Position numbers and translations under genes: made by a program | From: Tanytarsus gracilentus | Lineage: Eukaryota; Arthropoda; Insecta; Diptera; Chironomidae | DNA length: 64,000 bases | Direction: 5' to 3' | NCBI GenBank assembly: GCA_038502055.1 | Contig: JAXRKN010000037.1 | Location: 2,976,001-3,040,000, forward strand | Notes under the pieces: generated by a model | Seen by the model: the letters and a program-made list of their open reading frames with translations, nothing else | Database searches by the model: none | What the model was told of the DNA's origin: nothing | In this document: piece by piece, positions 60,901 to 64,000 of the stretch | Layout of the letters: each line of letters opens with the position of its first letter | How positions within the stretch are numbered: the first letter of the stretch is position 1

Positions 60901-63900
60901 ATGATTGTGCTAAATTTAATTCCTTTCAAGTTTTTATTTTCGGAATTGACGTGTGGGTGTTAAAAATCCCATGGCTGCATACTCAAATGCATAACAAATC
61001 GGTAGCTACTAAACGAGGGGAATGAAACAACTCGACCATAAAAAATGACAATAACATTGATTTTTTGAAATTTTTCATTTTTCTTCTGACACAAAACTCG
61101 CACACGTCGTTGTCGCCGCTTGACAATAAAAGTGTTGAAAATAATTATAAAAAAAATTGTTTCCTATATCTATAGTGAACTGCTGTGCGTTGTTTGTATG
61201 AACAGGAAATGAAGTTGAAAATTAATCAGAAATTCATGAAAGGAGATCAAATAGAGAGAATTATACTATGCAAGTAGTCATGTGTGTCAGACAGACACAC
61301 ATTGAAGAACTAGAAGCATGTTAATGAAGCTGAAGGGCAAAATCGTTGAACTTTGAAATTTTCTCTCGGCATGTTTTTGCACCATTGAATACTTCCTTCC
61401 ACTGTCTGGCTGCACATAATGAAGAATTGGTCATTAAAACGCATGTCTGCGGTATTTCATCATTTTCAATCGACATCCTCAAGTGAATGTGTTGCTGTAA
61501 ATTTTCAGACAAATTCTAGGTAAAAATTACCGAAATTTTTTCATTAACACATATAAAATTTTTATTACAATGAAAATATTTCTAATTGCATCCGCTTAAA
61601 AATATACTTCGAAATTTAACAAGTTTCTATCTCTCTCTTACCGACCCGTAATTTAATGTAACACTTCGCACTTGCATGGTTCCGTTTGAGCTATAGAATA
61701 AAATAAATAATTCATCATAAATAGTGCCAAAAAAAGATTTAACTAAATGACCGTGAAAATTATAAATACAGCAATTCACGTGAATATTTTTTTCTAACAT
61801 GTTTTAATGCCAATAAACCTTTGATGCAGTAGAGAGTACGTCGAATTAGATAATTTTCAAGTTTATATGTCTAAAAAGTGTTGATGGCAGTTCCCTAATT
61901 GCCTGCTATTTCCGTAAAAAAACGTTTATTAACTTTAAGCTTTCGAGGAAGTTCACTTACATGCGAGAAATTTCAACACATTATTCTTAATATATTTTTC
62001 TTCTTCTTATTTTTATCTCCGCGTTGAAGAAGAAAAATAAACTCTTGAGAAATCATTGCGTAAAAATGGAAGAGTAAAATAATCTTTATGAGATTTTGAT
62101 GAGCCATTTACTTATTCATTCTCGGGGAGCACTTTTTTAAGTTTCAAAGAAGAAAAGAATTACGAAATGATCTCTCGGATTTGTTATTCTACTTAATTGA
62201 TGTGAAAACATCTGTTTCTATATGTTTTAAAAGCCGCGTAAAGCTAAAGTCTATTAACCTGTGCCATGGACGGATGCAAGTCAGCAAGGAGAATAATCTG
62301 AAACGGGAAGTTATGTCAAGGAAAATTGTGACTTCTGTAGTTCTTTATTTACACAAATGCTAATCTAAAAACAAACGTTTAAACACACTTAACTTAATGA
62401 CTTTTCTTTATCTTATCGCTAGAATCGTATTTCAAAAACATTAAAACAGTTGCAACCGCTACTTTATATATTAGTTTTTCTAGTGGCTCTCCATTTCCAT
62501 TTTTAATGGCTGGTGAGTCAGTGCCCCAAATTCGAGGGGAGGTAACTTTAATTTTTATTTAAAAAATTAATTCAAAAAATTCTAAAATTTAATTTGTGAA
62601 TTGAAAATTTAAATTTTTTATTTCTTTAAAGTCATCATCAACTGCAAATTAATAGTCAAAGTGAAATGGCCACTTAAATAAAAAGTAAATAATCGTGACT
62701 AACATCTGTGGATTCACATATGTATTAAATTCACAACCACAAATGTGTGATTTATTAATTAGCAGCTTTTACAGCTTTTTTTCCTTTACACGAAAATTTC
62801 TTTTATGATTCATGATTGTTAAAACTTTTAATTTCGCAACAACTCCGGCTAATCGACGTTAAATCTCGATGAAAGCTAATTTCATTTCAAGCTTGTAAAC
62901 ACAAAAAATTTCAATTTCACATCACGAAATCTTTTTCTTTTTTTGTGCGCGTGTTGACATTGAAATTAATAAAAATTTATTTGCTTTCGCCTTTTTTACG
63001 AGAGAATATTCATCATATTCCAATTCGATGAATAGAGACATTCGTTCGGGGTGATGAGCTTTCTCGTTGAATGTGTTTGCACTTGAAAAGAGGAGCGACA
63101 CACAATAACTTCTCATTCATCTTCTCTCTCTTCCTCTGTCTCAATTATTCAATTTGTCGCGCAATTCTTCTTCATGTTCAAAAATGCTTGTTGCGAATTA
63201 TTATAACGGGAACTAAGTTGAGGCTAATTTGAACTATTTTAAAGGCAGCTTGCAAATTAATAAAATACTTTAATTTCATAGCAAGCAAACAATAAAGCTT
63301 AGTAATTTTCTGAAGTGCTCTGATTGATATGCTGTAAGCTCAAGAGAAGTGCTCACTTATCATTATGATGCTCATTGAGTTATAAAGTTGTGAATAAATT
63401 TAAAAGCATTTAATCTTCAGATTTTCAAAGAAATTGAAGCGATGAGCTAAATAAAATTGTTTTTATTCGCATTCAGTTTTGAGTACATGATAAGAGCTTC
63501 AGAAGAAAAATAAGTCATAGAAAGTGTGTAGGAAGTTGTAATGATCTTGATTAATTGACAATCATACAAATAATGAGATAAATTCTAGGTATTAAAGTTC
63601 CTAAGCAACATCATTAAAACGCCATTTTGTTTTTAAAAAATTTAAAGCTCTTCTTTAATTGCTTAAAATTCAATAATTTTTTGCTATTCTTTATTAAATT
63701 TTTAATTGCACTTAAGAGGTAATTGCGCGTGTATTTTCACCTTGAATTGAAATTAACTCGTTAAGTACGAAACCGTTGAAGCAGAAAATTGTATTACAGC
63801 GTAGGATGCACGCTCTGATTTTATATCCTGACACATATAAAATCTCCCGTTTCATCATAATTAGATACGAAGAAATTTCTATTGCGTCTTACTCACTTGA

Positions 63901-64000
63901 TCTCTCACACTTTCCTATAAACTCAACTCGAGTGAAATGTTATCAGAAACTTTCAAGTGGGCGATGATTCACATTTCATCTAAAGAGGTTTTTCATAGAG
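57945..64000. other. Gene-free region to window end
   Basis: AT-rich sequence with only short open frames lacking recognisable motifs. I see no RNA gene, mobile element or splice-supported exon. Confidence 0.5.

Noticed and set aside
1..64000. CRISPR arrays, bacterial operons, phage or viral genes
   Set aside because: All recognisable genes are spliced animal genes; no regularly spaced direct repeats with unique spacers and no viral coding sequence were seen.

Overview
This window is nuclear DNA from an insect, most likely a nematoceran fly (a chironomid-like or related midge). The DNA is very AT-rich. The recognisable genes are animal genes with spliceosomal introns, most of them only about 50-70 bp long with GT...AG ends. 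The gene set (an insect group III chitinase, LZTR1, SRP19, DNAJC25, GGPP synthase) is arthropod in character. The species cannot be determined from sequence alone.

Layout. 1-13.9 kb is gene-poor. It holds one 808-bp hAT transposon remnant with a perfect 8-bp target duplication (11175-11982) and one copy of a dispersed repeat near 5.95 kb. 13.9-16.7 kb carries two tandem genes for tensin-type SH2 adaptor proteins; the second lacks the intron that splits the SH2 domain of the first. 17.6-25.4 kb is a compact housekeeping block: geranylgeranyl diphosphate synthase (minus), head-to-head with DNAJC25 (plus), then SRP19 (plus), then two orphan secreted-protein genes (minus). 26.07-30.08 kb (minus) is the body of a two-catalytic-domain, single chitin-binding-domain chitinase of the Cht7 type; its initiating exon was not found and must lie beyond 30.1 kb. 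34.0-35.7 kb (plus) is an orphan secreted protein of 449 residues. 47.9-50.3 kb (minus) is LZTR1, the kelch-BTB adaptor of the CUL3 ubiquitin ligase. The rest (35.7-47.8 kb and 50.3-64 kb) has no gene I can support, apart from one weak candidate exon near 41 kb.

Functions. GGPP synthase supplies the C20 lipid for Rho/Rac/Rab prenylation and LZTR1 controls turnover of Ras-family GTPases, but nothing in the sequence shows a functional link between them. DNAJC25 and SRP19 both serve the endoplasmic reticulum. Cht7-type chitinases act on cuticle chitin.

Most interesting are the mobile elements. Two related, apparently non-coding retroposons (1647 bp in a GGPP synthase intron; 1042 bp near 38 kb) are flanked by 22- and 24-bp direct repeats. 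They share a 3' end motif and short simple-repeat tail, and carry several copies of a hairpin module whose stem sequence varies while a CTTCCTC flank stays the same. A third element (517 bp at 46.4 kb, 12-bp target duplication) has a head resembling a tRNA A box followed by the 3' domain of 5S rRNA, so it looks like a 5S-derived SINE. Within the chitinase, the active-site motif of domain 1 is split over a 15-nt and a 17-nt microexon, and domain 2 has Asp-to-Asn changes in the catalytic motif.
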